A DNA stretch of 64,000 nucleotides from Mitsuaria sp. WAJ17 (GTDB taxonomy: Bacteria > Pseudomonadota > Gammaproteobacteria > Burkholderiales > Burkholderiaceae_C), in assembly GCF_014174515.1 (NCBI RefSeq), contig NZ_JACJUG010000019.1, positions 1-64,000 of the forward strand, given 5' to 3'. A program made the translations under genes and the position numbers. A model generated the notes under the pieces. It did not search any database and was not told the DNA's origin. It was given only the letters and a program-made list of their open reading frames with translations. Numbering within the stretch: position 1 is the first letter of the stretch; every line of letters starts with the position of its first letter. This document shows positions 46,819 to 54,664 of the stretch, piece after piece.

Positions 46819-48089
46819 ACCGACACCTCTCCCGACGGCGTGGCAGCGACGGACTCAAAGAAATAGGCCACACGGGCGCGCGGACTGAGGTAATCCAGCG
46901 AGGCCCGAGGCAGCGCGCCGGGCTTCAGGCTGCGGCGGATGCCGAGGTCGGGATGGTCCTCCAGGTTGACGATCAGGGCCTCGTCACGCGCGACCTTGGC
47001 GTCATGCACCATGACCCGCGGCTTCAGCGGGCGAGAGGAGTTGACGGCCACCACCAGCGCATAGCGGTCGTCCGTCAGTTGCACCGTCGAGCCCGGCGGA
47101 TAGACGCCCATCATGCGAATGAAGGCGTTGAGCATGGTGGCGTCGAAGCGGTTGCGCCCTTGCGCAAACATCAGGGACAGAGCTTCGTGCGGCGTCATGG
47201 CCTTGGAAACCAGCAGCGGATTGCACAGACCGTCAAAGCGATTGACCAGGGCCACGATGCGCGAGGCCGCGCTCATGCGGTCCACATTGATGCGCTGGGG
47301 GAAGCCCGTGCCGTCAGCATTCTCATGGTGCTGGGCGATCACCAGCAGGGGCCCGGCCGCGAGGTCCATCTGCTTGGCCAGGGCCACGCCCTTGACCACA
47401 TGGGTCTGGTAGACCTGGCTCTCTGCGGAGGTGAAGCCCTCGTCACGGTGGCGCAGCCGCGGCGGCAACTCCAGCTTGCCGATGTCGTGCAGCAGGGCGC
47501 CCACACCGAGGTCCATCATCTCGTCGCGCCCCAGACCGAAGGCCCGGCCCAGCAGCAGGGAAATGATGGACACGTTCAGCGCATGCGCCGTGCCGCGGTC
47601 GCCGGCGCCTTCGTTGAGCAGGCGGATGTTGAGATCGCCCTCCACCAGCATCTTGTCCAGCAGGGCGCTGACCAGCGCCGTGGACTGGTCCCGAGAATTG
47701 ACGGGCTCGCGGGGGACGAGATCGACAATGCTCTTGAAGGCCGCAGCGGCCTCGGCGTACTGCTTCTCGCACAGCGACAGCGCCTCGCGCTGGGCGGCCA
47801 GCGCCTTGCGATGGACCTCCTTCAGCTGCTGCTCGGGACTGAGCGCCGGATTGCTGGCCTCCACCACGGCCGGGGCCGGCGGCGCATCATCAGGCAGCTC
47901 GCTCTTGGCGGGACTCCAGCGCACCTGCTTGAGACCCAGGCGGCGCAGCACCAGCAGCTGGTCCTCCGAGCTCAGCTTGAAGCTGCTCAGCGGAAAGGGG
48001 TGCGACATCCAGCCCAGGTCCAGATGGATGAACATCCCGACCTTCAGCTGGGCCACGTCAATCAGCGGATCTGTTGCGTTGTCCTTCAT
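46815..48089 (-). CDS. HD-GYP domain phosphodiesterase
   Basis: A 424-residue putative c-di-GMP phosphodiesterase. An N-terminal DUF3391-like region (VAQLKVGMFIHLDLGWMSHPF) leads into an HD-GYP domain with LLHDIGKLELP, THVVKGV, and the metal-binding HHENADGTGFP, in which the GYP reads GFP. HD-GYP enzymes hydrolyse c-di-GMP to pGpG or GMP. First gene of an operon with the GGDEF-EAL gene. Its start at 48089 diverges from the thiolase gene over 295 bases. Confidence 0.93.
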   Translation of the reverse strand: MKDNATDPLIDVAQLKVGMFIHLDLGWMSHPFPLSSFKLSSEDQLLVLRRLGLKQVRWSPAKSELPDDAPPAPAVVEASNPALSPEQQLKEVHRKALAAQREALSLCEKQYAEAAAAFKSIVDLVPREPVNSRDQSTALVSALLDKMLVEGDLNIRLLNEGAGDRGTAHALNVSIISLLLGRAFGLGRDEMMDLGVGALLHDIGKLELPPRLRHRDEGFTSAESQVYQTHVVKGVALAKQMDLAAGPLLVIAQHHENADGTGFPQRINVDRMSAASRIVALVNRFDGLCNPLLVSKAMTPHEALSLMFAQGRNRFDATMLNAFIRMMGVYPPGSTVQLTDDRYALVVAVNSSRPLKPRVMVHDAKVARDEALIVNLEDHPDLGIRRSLKPGALPRASLDYLSPRARVAYFFESVAATPSGEVSV

Positions 48090-48228
48090 GCGTGTCCTAC
48101 GCCCTTTCCTCCCGGGGCGCCCTCTTGCGATGCATCGGCCGCGGGTCCGGAGAACTTGAGCGACGCACTAGGGAACTTTACACGGACGGATACACCTCAC
48201 TGACGTATGTGCGTCAACAGGCCATCGC

Positions 48229-48292
48229 TTGACTGGAAAGATCGCACAGGCCTAGCATGTTCATTTGATGAACGATTGTTCTATTAATGAAC
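48229..48292 (+). promoter_or_regulatory. Promoter and GTTC/GAAC multi-site operator of the thiolase gene
   Basis: A -35 TTGACT (48229-48234) and -10 TAGCAT (48253-48258) lie 18 bases apart. Overlapping and following the -10 are inverted repeats GTTCATTTGATGAAC (48259-48273), GAACGATTGTTC (48270-48281) and GTTCTATTAATGAAC (48278-48292). Their centres are about 10 bases apart. IclR regulators of the PcaR/PcaU type bind multiple 10-base repeats beginning GTTC, and an IclR gene lies directly downstream of the thiolase gene. Confidence 0.6.
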
Positions 48293-48384
48293 TTTTCACA
48301 TCAAACTATCGTCAAATGCCACCCCGCTTGCCCGGCTGCCGGTGATGCAAGCCCGATCCATTGCTCAAGCCATTTGAGGACCCC

Positions 48385-49587
48385 ATGAAAACTGCCTATC
48401 TCTGCGACGGCCAACGCACCCCCTTCGGCCGCTATGGCGGCGCGCTCTCCAGCGTACGCGCCGATGACCTTGGCGCCCTGCCCATCAAGGCCCTGATGGC
48501 CCGCCACCCGCAGCTGGACTGGCAGGCGCTGGAGGATGTTTTCTATGGTTGCGCCAACCAGGCGGGCGAAGACAACCGCAATGTGGCCCGCATGGCCGCC
48601 CTTCTGGCCGGCCTGCCCCTCAGTGCCCCGGGCGTCACGCTCAACCGGCTGTGCGGCTCAGGCCTGGATGCCGTGGGCAGTGCTGCGCGCGCCATCAAGG
48701 CTGGAGAGGCGGACCTTCTGATCGCCGGCGGCGTGGAAAGCATGAGCCGCGCCCCCTTCGTGATGCCCAAGGCTGACGCTGCCTTCTCGCGCCAGAACGC
48801 CGTCTACGACACCACCATCGGCTGGCGCTTCATCAACAAGCTGATGAAGAGCCAGTACGGCGTCGATTCCATGCCCGAGACCGCCGAGAACGTGGCCCGC
48901 GAATTCAGCATCGAGCGAGAGGCCCAGGACCGCATGGCCCTGGCCAGTCAGAAGAAGACCTTGGCCGCCCAGCAGGCCGGCTTCTTCGACGCCGAGATCT
49001 GCCCGGTCGAGATTCCCCAGAAGAAGGGCGACTCCCTGTGGGTGCGCCAGGACGAGCACCCACGCGACACCAGCCTTGAGGCGCTCGCCCGGCTCAAGGG
49101 CGTGGTGACGCCTGAGGGCTCGGTGACGGCCGGCAATGCTTCCGGCGTCAATGACGGCGCGGTGGCGCTGCTGATGGCCAGCGAGGCGGCCGTCCAGCGC
49201 CACGGCCTGACGCCCCGTGCCCGGGTCGTGGCCATGGCCACGGCGGGCGTTGCTCCTCGCATCATGGGCATCGGCCCGGCCCCGGCCACGCAGGCCGTGC
49301 TCGCCCGCGCCGGCCTCAGCCTGGCGCAAATGGACGTGATCGAGTTGAACGAGGCATTCGCCGCCCAGGGCCTGGCCGTGCTGCGCCAGTTGGGGCTCCA
49401 GGACGACGATCCTCGCGTCAACCCCAACGGCGGCGCCATCGCCCTGGGCCATCCCCTGGGTGCCAGCGGCGCCCGTCTGGCTCTCACGGCCGCCAACCAG
49501 CTGGAGCGCACAGGCGGTCGCTACGCGCTGTGCACCATGTGCATCGGCGTCGGCCAAGGCATCGCCCTCGTTCTCGAGCGGGTCTGA
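48385..49587 (+). CDS. pcaF: 3-oxoadipyl-CoA thiolase-type acetyl-CoA acyltransferase
   Basis: A 400-residue thiolase. It opens with AYLCDGQRTPFGRYGGALS, a PcaF/PaaE N-terminus. The nucleophile is in LNRLCGSGLDAVG (Cys90), with the His in GHPLGASGAR and the second Cys in TMCIGVGQG. PcaF/PaaE-type enzymes split 3-oxoadipyl-CoA to succinyl-CoA and acetyl-CoA in the beta-ketoadipate and phenylacetate routes. The role call rests on the N-terminus and on a downstream IclR gene, not on other pathway genes, which are not in the window. The ATG at 48385 is preceded by GAGGACC. Confidence 0.88.
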   Translation: MKTAYLCDGQRTPFGRYGGALSSVRADDLGALPIKALMARHPQLDWQALEDVFYGCANQAGEDNRNVARMAALLAGLPLSAPGVTLNRLCGSGLDAVGSAARAIKAGEADLLIAGGVESMSRAPFVMPKADAAFSRQNAVYDTTIGWRFINKLMKSQYGVDSMPETAENVAREFSIEREAQDRMALASQKKTLAAQQAGFFDAEICPVEIPQKKGDSLWVRQDEHPRDTSLEALARLKGVVTPEGSVTAGNASGVNDGAVALLMASEAAVQRHGLTPRARVVAMATAGVAPRIMGIGPAPATQAVLARAGLSLAQMDVIELNEAFAAQGLAVLRQLGLQDDDPRVNPNGGAIALGHPLGASGARLALTAANQLERTGGRYALCTMCIGVGQGIALVLERV

Positions 49588-50040
49588 CGGGCGCCCCCCC
49601 CTGGCGGACAGGTCTCCAGCGACGGGTGCCCGCTATGCGAACGCCCGGCCTGGGGCCCCCCCCCCATTGGGCTGACTGACAGGACATCTGCACGGCCCGG
49701 GATCGTGTGATACTGGGTCTGACGGGGCCATATATCACACATATGTCGAAAGTCATATGCGGACGTTCAAGGCCCCTCCCGAGACTTGCCGGCAAACAAG
49801 AAGCAAGACAGGGGGATGATCCGCAACCCGGTGCCGCAAGGTGACTGGGGCCCGCTCGAAGCGACCTGCACCAGGCCGTCAGTTGCGCGCGCCTCAAAAT
49901 CACCAAAATGGTGCATACATGTGCGTTCGTCGCCCAATGCTTGCGAAGTCGTCACACGTTGTAGTGACAGACTTCTATAGTCGGCGCTTGAATTGATCGC
50001 GCTCAGACCTCTTTGGGCGCTCATCGGACCCTGGAACGCC
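49588..50040. other. Intergenic region between thiolase and IclR genes
   Basis: No gene is seen in these 453 bases. The left part is very C-rich. GTGTGATA (49705-49712) and TATCACAC (49733-49740) form a perfect inverted pair 20 bases apart, followed by two CATATG copies (49740-49745 and 49754-49759). Closer to the IclR gene is a dyad: GAAGTCGTCAC (49945-49955) mirrored by GTGACAGACTTC (49964-49975) with a one-base bulge. TATAGT at 49976 could be a -10 box for the IclR gene, placing the dyad across its promoter. Confidence 0.5.
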
Positions 50041-50880
50041 ATGTCTGCTGCTCGCGCCCTTGATGATCTCGCCTCCGTCGCAGTTCCGCCCAGCCCGGCA
50101 CCGACTGTCTCGCAGGAACCACAAACTCCGCTAAAACGTGACCTCGTGGCCGGCCTGGAAAAGGGCTTGGCCGTGATCGAAGCCTTCGATCAGGAACGCC
50201 CCCGCCTCACCATCAGCGAGGTGGCCGCCCGCACCGGACTGACCCGTGCGGCCGCCCGCCGCTACTTGCTGACCTTGAGCTACCTGGGTTTCGTCTCCCA
50301 GGATCGCAAGATGTTCGCCCTCACACCCAAGGTGCTTCGCCTGGGCCAGAGCTACATGCATTCGGCTCGCCTGCCCCGCATCGTGGAACCCGAGCTGCAC
50401 AAGCTGGCCTTTGCACTGAAGGAAGCCAGCGCCGCCGGCGTTCTGGACGGCAATGACGTGATCTGCATCGCCGCCACCAGCGCCGGCCGCGTGCTCTCCC
50501 AGCACCTGCAGTCCGGCGGGCGTGTGCCGGCCTACTGCTCCGCCAACGGTCGCGCCCTGCTGGCCGCGCTCGCCCCCGAGGATGCCGACGCCTGGATCGC
50601 CCGCCAGACGCTGGAGCCGGTCACCCCCCACACCATCACCAACCCGGACCGCCTGCGCACCGAGGTCGCCCGCGCCCGAGCCCTGGGCTACGCCTGCGTG
50701 GACCAGGAGCTGGAACTGGGCCTGCGCACCCTGGCCGTGCCCCTGAAGAACTACCGGGGCGACGTGGTCGCGGCGCTCAACATCTCCATCCACGCCTCGC
50801 GCATGAGCATGGAGCAACTGGTCGAGCACGCACTGCCTCCCCTGCTTCAGGCGCAGCAGCACCTGCGCATGCTGCTCTGA
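50041..50880 (+). CDS. IclR family regulator, PcaR/PobR-like
   Basis: A 279-residue IclR-type regulator. An N-terminal tail leads to the winged helix-turn-helix (about 38 to 100) with LTISEVAARTGLTRAAARRYLLTLSYLGFV, then an effector domain (about 110 to 275) with CIAATSAGRVLS, PAYCSANGRALLAAL, YACVDQELELGLRTLAVP and VVAALNIS. The RxxARRxLLTL recognition helix is typical of the PcaR/PcaU/PobR group controlling beta-ketoadipate genes with beta-ketoadipate or related effectors. It follows the thiolase gene and likely controls it through the GTTC/GAAC sites. Confidence 0.92.
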   Translation: MSAARALDDLASVAVPPSPAPTVSQEPQTPLKRDLVAGLEKGLAVIEAFDQERPRLTISEVAARTGLTRAAARRYLLTLSYLGFVSQDRKMFALTPKVLRLGQSYMHSARLPRIVEPELHKLAFALKEASAAGVLDGNDVICIAATSAGRVLSQHLQSGGRVPAYCSANGRALLAALAPEDADAWIARQTLEPVTPHTITNPDRLRTEVARARALGYACVDQELELGLRTLAVPLKNYRGDVVAALNISIHASRMSMEQLVEHALPPLLQAQQHLRMLL

Positions 50881-50898
50881 ACGGGTCACCGCCCTGGA

Positions 50899-50923
50899 AA
50901 AAGCCGCCTCAAGGGCGGCTTTT
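50899..50923. terminator. Bidirectional terminator between IclR and PaaH-like genes
   Basis: AAAAGCCGCC (50899-50908) pairs with GGCGGCTTTT (50914-50923) around a 5-base loop. It lies 18 bases past the IclR stop and 20 bases from the stop of the convergent dehydrogenase gene, so it can serve both. Confidence 0.87.
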
Positions 50924-50942
50924 CCTTTGCAGTGGCCGACGC

Positions 50943-52469
50943 TCAGTCAGCCCACAGGCGATGCCGCAGCAGCGGGCTGACGCGGTAGCGCTCATTGCGG
51001 CAGGCCTCGAACAGCGCATCCAGGGTCTGAACCACCCGGGCGACGCTCAGCTGCGCCAGCCACTCGAAAGGCCCGGCTGGGTAGTTGACACCCAGCTTCA
51101 TGGCCTGGTCGGCGGCGGCCTCGTCGCAGACGCCTTGCCAGACGGTATCGGCACCTTCGTTGACCAGCATGGCCAGGGTGCGGGCGACCACCAGGCCCGG
51201 CGCATCCCGCAGCACCAGGGGCGCCCAGCCCAGGGCGGCGAAGAGCTGCAGTGCCTGGGCCCGACCGGACTCGCTGCAGCGCGGGGCGAAGGCCAGGGCC
51301 AGGGCCTCGGTGCGCGGGCCCTGCACGGGCCAGTCGATCACGGCCAGCTCGGCATGGGCGGCCTGCTGAGCAAGCTCGGCGGCACAGCGGCCGTCGCTCA
51401 GGCGCAGCTGAAGCTCGCCCAGAGCCAGGCCCGCCCATACAGCCTGCGCCTGGCGCTGGAAGGCGACACCCGCCGCCTGCAGTGCCTGTGCCAGACCATC
51501 AACCAGCAGGCCCTCGCCCAGCAGTTGCACTGTCGGCAAGTCCTCGGCCCCTTGGCGCTCGACCGGCGCCGGAGCAGCGGGCACGCCCTCGTAGAAGCCC
51601 TTGCCGACCTTGCGGCCCAGGCGTCCGCCATCCACCAGAGCCTTCTGGACCAGGGAGGGCATGTAGCGCTTGTCGCCGAAGTTGGCCTCGAAGACGGACT
51701 GGGTCACCAGGAAATTGGTGTCGTGCCCGATCAGGTCCATCAGCTCGCAGGGGCCCATGCGAAAGCCCACCGAGCGCAGGGCTCGGTCCAGCTGCGCCGG
51801 CGTACCGGCCTGTTCCAGCAACAGGGCCAGGGTCTCGGCGTAGTAAGGGCGGGCAATGCGGTTGACGATGAAGCCCGGCGTCGATTTCGCATGCACGGGC
51901 GACTTGCCCCAGCGCCGCGAGAGTTCGTAGATGGCATCGGCCACCGAGGCCTGCGTCTCCGCCCCGGAGACCACCTCCACCAGCTTCATCAACGGCACGG
52001 GATTGAAGAAGTGCATGCCCACCAGCCGCCCAGGGCGCTGCAGGCCGTTGGCCAGCGCGGTGATGCTGATCGAGGACGTATTGGAGGCGATCAAGGCATC
52101 CGGCGGCAGCAGGGCGTCCAGCTCGCGCAGCAGGGCCTGCTTGGGCTCCAGCTTCTCGATGATGACCTCGACCACCAGGGCGGCGCCAGCCAGATCGGCC
52201 ATGGCAGACACGGGGTGGATGCGCGCCAGCACGGCCTCCCGCTCGGTCGCGTCCATGCGGCCCTTGACCACCAGACCCTCCAAGGCTTTGGCGATCTGGG
52301 CATGCGCCGCCGCGGCTGCGCCTTCGCGGACGTCCATCAGCCGCACCGGATGGCCGGCCTGGGCTGCCACCTGGGCGATGCCGGCCCCCATTACTCCCGC
52401 GCCGATCACGCCGACCAGGGCCTCGGCGGCCGGCTTGCTTGCCACCGCCCATTGAAGGACCTCGCTCAT
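50943..52469 (-). CDS. 3-hydroxyacyl-CoA dehydrogenase, PaaH-like
   Basis: A 508-residue NAD-dependent 3-hydroxyacyl-CoA dehydrogenase. The NAD motif VGVIGAGVMGAGIAQVAAQAGH opens the Rossmann domain, followed by ASNTSSISIT and the catalytic His region GMHFFNPVPLMKLVEV. Two C-terminal domains are present (GPCELMDLIGHD then a second NYPAGPFEWLAQL), as in PaaH-type proteins, which oxidise 3-hydroxyadipyl-CoA in phenylacetate breakdown. Its start overlaps the crotonase gene stop (ATGA at 52466-52469). No phenylacetate epoxidase genes are seen in the window, so the substrate is not certain. Confidence 0.87.
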   Translation of the reverse strand: MSEVLQWAVASKPAAEALVGVIGAGVMGAGIAQVAAQAGHPVRLMDVREGAAAAAHAQIAKALEGLVVKGRMDATEREAVLARIHPVSAMADLAGAALVVEVIIEKLEPKQALLRELDALLPPDALIASNTSSISITALANGLQRPGRLVGMHFFNPVPLMKLVEVVSGAETQASVADAIYELSRRWGKSPVHAKSTPGFIVNRIARPYYAETLALLLEQAGTPAQLDRALRSVGFRMGPCELMDLIGHDTNFLVTQSVFEANFGDKRYMPSLVQKALVDGGRLGRKVGKGFYEGVPAAPAPVERQGAEDLPTVQLLGEGLLVDGLAQALQAAGVAFQRQAQAVWAGLALGELQLRLSDGRCAAELAQQAAHAELAVIDWPVQGPRTEALALAFAPRCSESGRAQALQLFAALGWAPLVLRDAPGLVVARTLAMLVNEGADTVWQGVCDEAAADQAMKLGVNYPAGPFEWLAQLSVARVVQTLDALFEACRNERYRVSPLLRHRLWAD

Positions 52470-53263
52470 GCGCCCTCCCCCTGCGGCACCCAGGCTGCCG
52501 GCCGCTTGGCCATGAAGGCAGCGAAGCCCTCACGCGCCTCCTCGCCCACGCGCACGCGGGAAATGGTCTGGGCGGTCAGCTCGCGCACCTCCTCGGTCAC
52601 CGCGCCGACGGCCAGTTGGCCCAGCAACTGCTTGATCTCGGCCTGGGCCTGCGGGCCGTTGGCCAGCAGCTCGGTCAGCCAGCGCTCCAGGGCCTCGTCC
52701 AGGGCGTCGGGTGCCGCGACCTCGTGCACCAGCCCCAGAGCCAGCGCCTCGCTGGCGGGGATGCGGCTGCCGGTCAGCGCCAGACGGCGGGCCTGGCGGC
52801 TGCCCACGGCATTGACCACATAGGGGCCGATCACGGCGGGCAGGATGCCGAAGCGTGCCTCGCTCACCGCAAAGCGGGCGTCCAGGCTGGCCACCGCGAT
52901 ATCGCAGGCCGCCGTCAGGCCGACGCCACCGCCCAGGGCCACGCCCTGCACACGTGCGATGGTGGGTTTGGGGCAGGACTGGATGCGGTACAGCATGGCC
53001 GCGAAGCGCCGCGCGTCCTGCAGATTCCATTCCTGGCTGGCCTGGGCGGCGCGCTGCATCCACTGGATGTCAGCACCGGCGCTGAAAGCCTTGCCTGCGC
53101 CGGCCAGCACGATGACGCGGACCTTGGGGTCGGCGGTGAGGCGCTCGAAGGCCTGGTCCAGCTCGCCGATCATCTGCTCGTTGAAGGCGTTGAACACCTC
53201 CGGACGGGTCATGGTGACGCGCGCCACGCCGCGAGCGTCCACCGCAATATGCAATGTCTCCAC
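52466..53263 (-). CDS. Enoyl-CoA hydratase family, methylglutaconyl-CoA hydratase-like
   Basis: A 265-residue crotonase-fold enzyme. It has TMTRPEVFNAFNEQMI, oxyanion loop GKAFSAGADIQWM, GVALGGGVGLTAACDIAVA, and the block SEARFGILPAVIGPYVVNAVG, which matches the LiuC/AUH pattern (methylglutaconyl-CoA hydratase of leucine breakdown) better than PaaF. The GTG at 53263 is used because AAGGAG lies eight bases upstream; a much longer frame beyond it runs antisense to the next gene. Coupled to the PaaH-like gene. Confidence 0.85.
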   Translation of the reverse strand: METLHIAVDARGVARVTMTRPEVFNAFNEQMIGELDQAFERLTADPKVRVIVLAGAGKAFSAGADIQWMQRAAQASQEWNLQDARRFAAMLYRIQSCPKPTIARVQGVALGGGVGLTAACDIAVASLDARFAVSEARFGILPAVIGPYVVNAVGSRQARRLALTGSRIPASEALALGLVHEVAAPDALDEALERWLTELLANGPQAQAEIKQLLGQLAVGAVTEEVRELTAQTISRVRVGEEAREGFAAFMAKRPAAWVPQGEGA

Positions 53264-53335
53264 CGTGAAACTCCTTGTAATGAGCGAAGTATCGCAGCGT
53301 CGCCGCCCGCGCTCCGATGGGGGCAGAATTCCGCC

Positions 53336-54157
53336 ATGAGCACGCCGAGCCCCCAGCCGCCGAGCCCGCCCTTCCTCCAGCCTCTGGTGCTGGACGGCGA
53401 GACCCTGCACATCGAATCGCAATGGCTGGGCGACGCACAGGCTGCGAGCCAGCCCTTGCTGGTCTTCCTGCACGAGGGTCTGGGCTCGCTGAGCCAATGG
53501 CGGGACTTCCCTGCGCGGCTGTGCGAAGCTCTGCAACTGCCCGGCCTCGTGTTCTCACGCCCGGGCTATGGCCGGAGCACGCCGCGCACGGCCCCCTGGC
53601 CGCCGGACTATCTTCAACGCCAGGCCCGCGGTCTGCTGCCGGCCTGCTTCGAGGCCTTCGGGCTGTCCAATCGCCCGCTGCTGCTCTTTGGACACAGCGA
53701 TGGCGCCAGTCTTGCCCTGCTCTACGCGGCTCATTCGCCGCAGCAGCTGCGGGGCCTGGTGGCGATGGCGCCGCATCTCTTCGTGGAGCCCATCACCCTG
53801 CTGGGCCTGCATGCCGCCAGGACGGCCTACGAGCAGGGCGGCACCCTGCGCACGGCCCTGGCCCGCCACCACGCCGACACTGATTCGGCCTTCTACGGCT
53901 GGAACGACGCCTGGCTGCGGCCAGGCTTCGAGGACTGGAACATCGAGGCGGAGCTGGAAGGCCGGCTGCAGTGCCCTGTGCTGGCGATCCAGGGCGTGCA
54001 GGACGAGTACGGCAGCCTGCGCCAGATTGAGGCCATCGCCAAACTGCACGCCGACACGCGGTTGCTGGCCCTGCCCGACTGCGGCCACAGCCCGCACAAG
54101 GACCAACCCGAGCGGCTGATCTCCCACATGCAGGACTGGCTGGCCAGCCTGGCCTGA
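53336..54157 (+). CDS. Alpha/beta hydrolase
   Basis: A 273-residue alpha/beta hydrolase. Residues VFLHEGLGSLSQW give the oxyanion-hole region, FGHSDGASLALL the nucleophile elbow with catalytic Ser, AIQGVQDEYG the acid residue, and LPDCGHSPHKDQ the His. It resembles hydrolases annotated near aromatic-degradation genes that cleave C-C or ester bonds, but the substrate cannot be stated. It diverges from the crotonase gene over 72 bases, which probably hold both promoters. Confidence 0.88.
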   Translation: MSTPSPQPPSPPFLQPLVLDGETLHIESQWLGDAQAASQPLLVFLHEGLGSLSQWRDFPARLCEALQLPGLVFSRPGYGRSTPRTAPWPPDYLQRQARGLLPACFEAFGLSNRPLLLFGHSDGASLALLYAAHSPQQLRGLVAMAPHLFVEPITLLGLHAARTAYEQGGTLRTALARHHADTDSAFYGWNDAWLRPGFEDWNIEAELEGRLQCPVLAIQGVQDEYGSLRQIEAIAKLHADTRLLALPDCGHSPHKDQPERLISHMQDWLASLA

Positions 54158-54317
54158 GCCGCCCCGGCCCGGCATCGATCGCAGCCAGCGACCGTTCACG
54201 TCACCACGACGTCAGTTCGTCGCAGGCACCTGGAAGCCCGGGCCGCCACCGCGCACACTCCTCTCATCGACAAAGCCATGAGGCCTGCCAACACCGAAAC
54301 GCCACAGAGGACATGCC

Positions 54318-54500
54318 ATGAAAGCCGCCACCAAGACCCTGCTCACCGCCCTTCTTGCCATCGCCAGCGCCGCGTCCCTGACGCTCGCCCAGGCCGATGC
54401 CACCGGTGGTCAGCCTTGCCTGGGTGCGCCGGCCATGCAACTGCCCTCGCTGAGCCTGGCTCAGGCCACGCCAGCCCAGGATGCCGCGCCGCAGGCCTGA
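54318..54500 (+). CDS. Small exported protein (hypothetical)
   Basis: A 60-residue frame. The first 25 residues (MKAATKTLLTALLAIASAASLTLA) form a good signal peptide; the mature part is short, Ala/Pro/Gln-rich and has one Cys. A purine-rich AGAGGA lies about nine bases upstream, and a strong terminator follows 74 bases after the stop, which supports a real transcript. I do not recognise it. If it is not a gene, the 507 bases between the hydrolase and the M13 gene stop hold only terminators. Confidence 0.5.
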   Translation: MKAATKTLLTALLAIASAASLTLAQADATGGQPCLGAPAMQLPSLSLAQATPAQDAAPQA

Positions 54501-54573
54501 TCTGCGGCCCACGAAGCGTCCCGATCAAGGGCAGGCGGCCCTACCGCCGCCGCCCTCCCTTGTCCTCCCTTGA

Positions 54574-54600
54574 GCCCGGCCCTGCCGGGCGCTTTTTTTT
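54574..54600 (+). terminator. Rho-independent terminator after the small exported gene
   Basis: GCCCGGC / GCCGGGC stem with a CCT loop, followed by eight T at 54593-54600. It is oriented for the plus strand and lies downstream of the small exported gene. Confidence 0.9.
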
Positions 54601-54615
54601 GTGCGTCCCATGAAA

Positions 54616-54637
54616 AAGGCCGCCCGCAGGCGGCCTT
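54616..54637 (-). terminator. Terminator after the M13 peptidase gene
   Basis: AAGGCCGCC / GGCGGCCTT stem with a CGCA loop, followed on the minus strand by a T run (54613-54617). It lies 28 bases beyond the M13 gene stop. Confidence 0.82.
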
Positions 54638-54664
54638 GGCTGTACGGCGGGATGCCGGCCCGGC

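Noticed and set aside
49588..49680. C-rich tract after the thiolase gene as a G-quadruplex or regulatory feature
   Set aside because: Runs of C are present but spacing is irregular, and such tracts are common in this GC-rich DNA.
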